A program made the position numbers and the translations under genes. A DNA stretch of 64,000 nucleotides, from assembly GCA_020310875.1 (NCBI GenBank), contig CM035408.1, forward strand, positions 142,674,407 through 142,738,406, read 5' to 3'. The stretch's first letter is position 1; every line of letters begins with the position of its first letter. Below the pieces are notes generated by a model. That model saw only the letters and a list, made by a program, of their open reading frames with translations. It was not told where the DNA came from and did not search any database. Source of the stretch: Ceratopteris richardii (lineage: Eukaryota > Streptophyta > Polypodiopsida > Polypodiales > Pteridaceae). Shown here piece after piece: positions 61,701 through 64,000 of the stretch.

Positions 61701-64000
61701 ATTGCACTTCCAGGGTTTACTAGAACGATTAGAGCAGTTGGTAAACAAACCACAAGTTTTATTACCTCCACAGGCTCAACCAGTTATTGAAAGAGGAAGC
61801 TCACCACCAATGGGAGCTTATGTTCCTAATTCCACAGATCCAGGAATACCTCCTTCATTTCAACAGTACTCTCAAGAATTCTTGCGGGAAATACAAGAAG
61901 AGAAATGGGGCAAGGAGAAGGGTAATTCCCCTCCTATTCCTGAGATTGATGATCTTCATGATCAATTTCCCCAAGACATTCCATCTATTTACGGAGATGA
62001 AGCAGAACAACAAGAAGACGAAAGGTTAGATTTTGAATCTAATACCTTAGAAGAACTGCCTCAGTTTCCAGGCCCATGGGAATCTGAATCTCTCCAGATT
62101 AGAGCTCCCACAATACTAGTAAGAAATGAAGACTCAGTGGTTCCAAGGAACACGGATGTCGTGAAGAACACTAAAGTTCAGTGTCATCTCACTGTAGAAG
62201 AGCTGCTCAAAGCAAAACCTGAGCTTTGGAATCATGTGAAGGATCAGGTTCCAGAACTTGATTCCAACATGCCAAAAGCAGGCTCCAAGCAAAGGGTACC
62301 AGAGATACCTCTAGACAAAATAGGGGACATGTGTGAGGGTGAAGAAGGTAATACTTATCTTCCAATCACCTACCAAGGGTACACAACCAAAGCAATCATA
62401 GATTCAGGTGCTGGTGTTGCTATTGCGACCACCTCCTTGTGGAAGCAATGGGGTAAGCCCACATTAAGACCAACTAGAATGAAGCTTCAAATGGCTGATG
62501 GTCATTTTGAAAGACCTCTAGGATTGCTAGAAGGGATCACTCTAACCACTTGTGGTGTAGAGTTTGAGCATACATTTGCTATATGTGACTTTGAGAAAAA
62601 TAATGTCTATGAGATGATCCTAGGAAGACCCTTCCTACGACAATTGCAAATAGTACAGGATTGGGGAACTAACTCCTTGTACTTACAGCACTTAGGGGTC
62701 ACCACCAAGGTCAATTTGAAGGATTACACCTTCAGAGATGTACCACCCCTACAGTGGAATTCTATCCACAAAGCGAAAGAAGATTCCATCTCTGTGCATT
62801 CTGAAAGTTCACCTGATCCATCATGGCTGCATGAAGATACTCATTTGTGGATGTGCAAGGTTGCAAAGGAAGAGGAAAAACGTTTAAAGGCAAGAGAAGA
62901 AGGAATTTCGCTAGGAGATAGACCAGTTAGAGACCCAGCCTACACACCGATGATCTTTCAAGATGAGGAGTTTGAGCCTCATGGCTGGCCAGAAATCTTA
63001 GCCACCATGGACATTGCTGTCAATGAGGAACAGTGGACACCTCATTGTGATGAGGAGGGTTATGATATCTCAGTGTTCATGTGTCAACCCTTGCTAGAAG
63101 AATGTGACCCTAGTGATGTCATAGATGAAGAAGAGAATGATGATGATCTGGAGTCTATTGTGATGGATAGTTGCTTTAACTCAGAGCAGCACTATCTAGA
63201 AGATATAGGAGTGTTCACCCAGAAAGAAGAAGAACCTCTCACAAGTATTAAAACAGTAAACTCAAAGGATGGAAGTGAGAGTAGTCAAAAGAAAAAGAAA
63301 AGAAAAGCAGTGAAACAAGAAGAGGAGGAATCATTGTTTGAAGTACCAGAAAACTTCAAGAAATATGAAGTTGACGACCGTAAAATTTTGGTACGAATGC
63401 CTAAGAGAGAGGCCATCATAGGAGAATCATACGATAACAAAGAAAAGACCAAGAAGATTGTAGTGACCATTGAAGAGAACGAAGAGAGATGCACATATAT
63501 AGGAGATGACCTAAGTGCAAGAGAGGAAATGGAGCTCATAGCTCTATTAAGGGAATATAGGGATGTGTTTGCATGGCACTATAGAGACTTGAAAGGGGTA
63601 GATCCAAGAATTTGCTCTCATACTATCCCCATGACTGCTGATGCTAAGCCCACCAAACAGAAGCCCTACACATATAATGATACCTATGCAGCCAAAATAA
63701 AAGAAGAAATTGATAGGTTGATTGAAGCGGGATTCATCTATGAGATTGAGCATACCGAATGGGTGTCCCCCATTGTTGTGGTACCCAAGAAGAACGGGAA
63801 GTTGCGAGTGTGTATTAACCTTAAAAAGTTAATGCCGCTACGATTAGAGATAGTTATCCACTTCCAATCACAGAACACCTATTGGAGCGTGTTGCAGGCA
63901 AGGAAGTCTATAGCTTCCTTGATGGATTTTCAGGTTACAATCAAGTAGCCATTGCCCCAGAAGATCAACACAAAACAGCTTTTGCTACAGAGTGGGGAAT
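58720..64000 (+). pseudogene. gag-pol: Gypsy-D Gag-Pol polyprotein, 5' part, with stop and frameshift
   Basis: Starts MNLRSGRHLGKDKQS. Gag (to 60303) ends in TAA at 60304-60306, where Gypsy-C has a Glu codon (STEIEE versus ST*IEE). The same frame continues from 60307 with CCHC knuckles (CYTCGGDHMANVC, CFRCQGDHFIRDC, CPDCGKDHLPRDC), protease DSG codons at 62401-62409, and the RT up to VCINLKK. There a run of five A replaces six in Gypsy-C and shifts the frame, giving a false end at 63948. The correct frame is still readable to the window edge (the GYNQVAIAPEDQHKTAFATEW region). RNase H, integrase and PR2 lie outside the window. Confidence 0.92.

Larger units (their letters stand above)
55970..64000 (+). 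mobile_element. Gypsy-D: second copy of the Gypsy-C family (5' part only)
   Basis: 5' LTR 55970-56579, tRNA-Asp PBS, long TCGCGA leader array, gag and pol up to RT, then the window ends. The polyprotein is almost identical to Gypsy-C, but the LTR and leader differ much more. Gag-pol carries an in-frame TAA (60304-60306) and a 1-bp deletion in an A run near 63822-63830, so the copy is defective. The left target duplication should be atcac (55965-55969); the right copy is outside the window. Confidence 0.92.

Overview
This is repeat-dense nuclear DNA from a land plant. The evidence is Ty1/copia and Ty3/gypsy LTR retrotransposons with plant-type motifs, primer binding sites matching the 3' end of plant tRNA-Asp, and a decayed plant-type F-box/LRR gene fragment. 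I cannot name the species. No intact host gene, rRNA, tRNA or CRISPR array is visible. Almost everything from about 3.08 kb to the right edge is retrotransposon, apart from one spacer of about 107 bp.

Layout. 1-3083 is low-complexity host DNA with a (CT)n microsatellite, one unrecognised small ORF and an F-box/LRR pseudogene fragment (minus strand). From 3085 to 54348 lies one old, broken Ty1/copia element, 'Copia-B' (plus), visible in three pieces. Its protease is split by 'Gypsy-A' (minus, 3279-36397). Its RNase H is split by 'Gypsy-B' (plus, 39201-53782, target duplication gtgct). The RT of Gypsy-A is split by 'Copia-A' (minus, 8840-32719, duplication gttcg). The LTR of Copia-A is split by a non-coding LTR element, 'LARD-1' (plus, 9208-28928, duplication cttgg). 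The 3' LTR of LARD-1 is split by 'Gypsy-C' (minus, 15048-28304, duplication ccttg). The stack is therefore five elements deep, with base-exact joins for the inner levels. After a short spacer comes a second copy of the Copia-A family ('Copia-A2', minus, from 54456). Its RNase H is split by 'Gypsy-D' (plus, from 55970), a second copy of the Gypsy-C family that runs off the right edge.

The most interesting content is the Gypsy-B/C/D lineage. All three have a tRNA-Asp PBS. The polyproteins share an uncharacterised N-terminal region of about 270 aa before Gag, then CCHC knuckles, a first aspartic protease, RT and RNase H. Gypsy-B and C then carry two tandem copies of the integrase H2C2 zinc-binding module and the DDE integrase. 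Directly downstream, and in the same frame, both carry a second retropepsin-like domain (DSGA). Gypsy-C keeps it complete, with a basic Trp-Pro-Lys-rich tail. Gypsy-B has lost its C-terminal half and gained a large extra module: a Pro/Ser/Thr-rich region, a coiled coil and a 330-aa domain I do not recognise. Three consecutive ORF junctions in Gypsy-B have a stop codon immediately followed by ATG. The 5' leaders of B, C and D carry long repeat arrays that differ in unit but share a TCGCGA core.

LTR pairs compared by eye give relative ages that fit the nesting. Gypsy-A shows about 37 differences in 470 bp, Gypsy-B about 9 in 580, Gypsy-C about 3 in 608 and LARD-1 about 1 in 722. All counts and homology calls were made by reading and should be confirmed by alignment.
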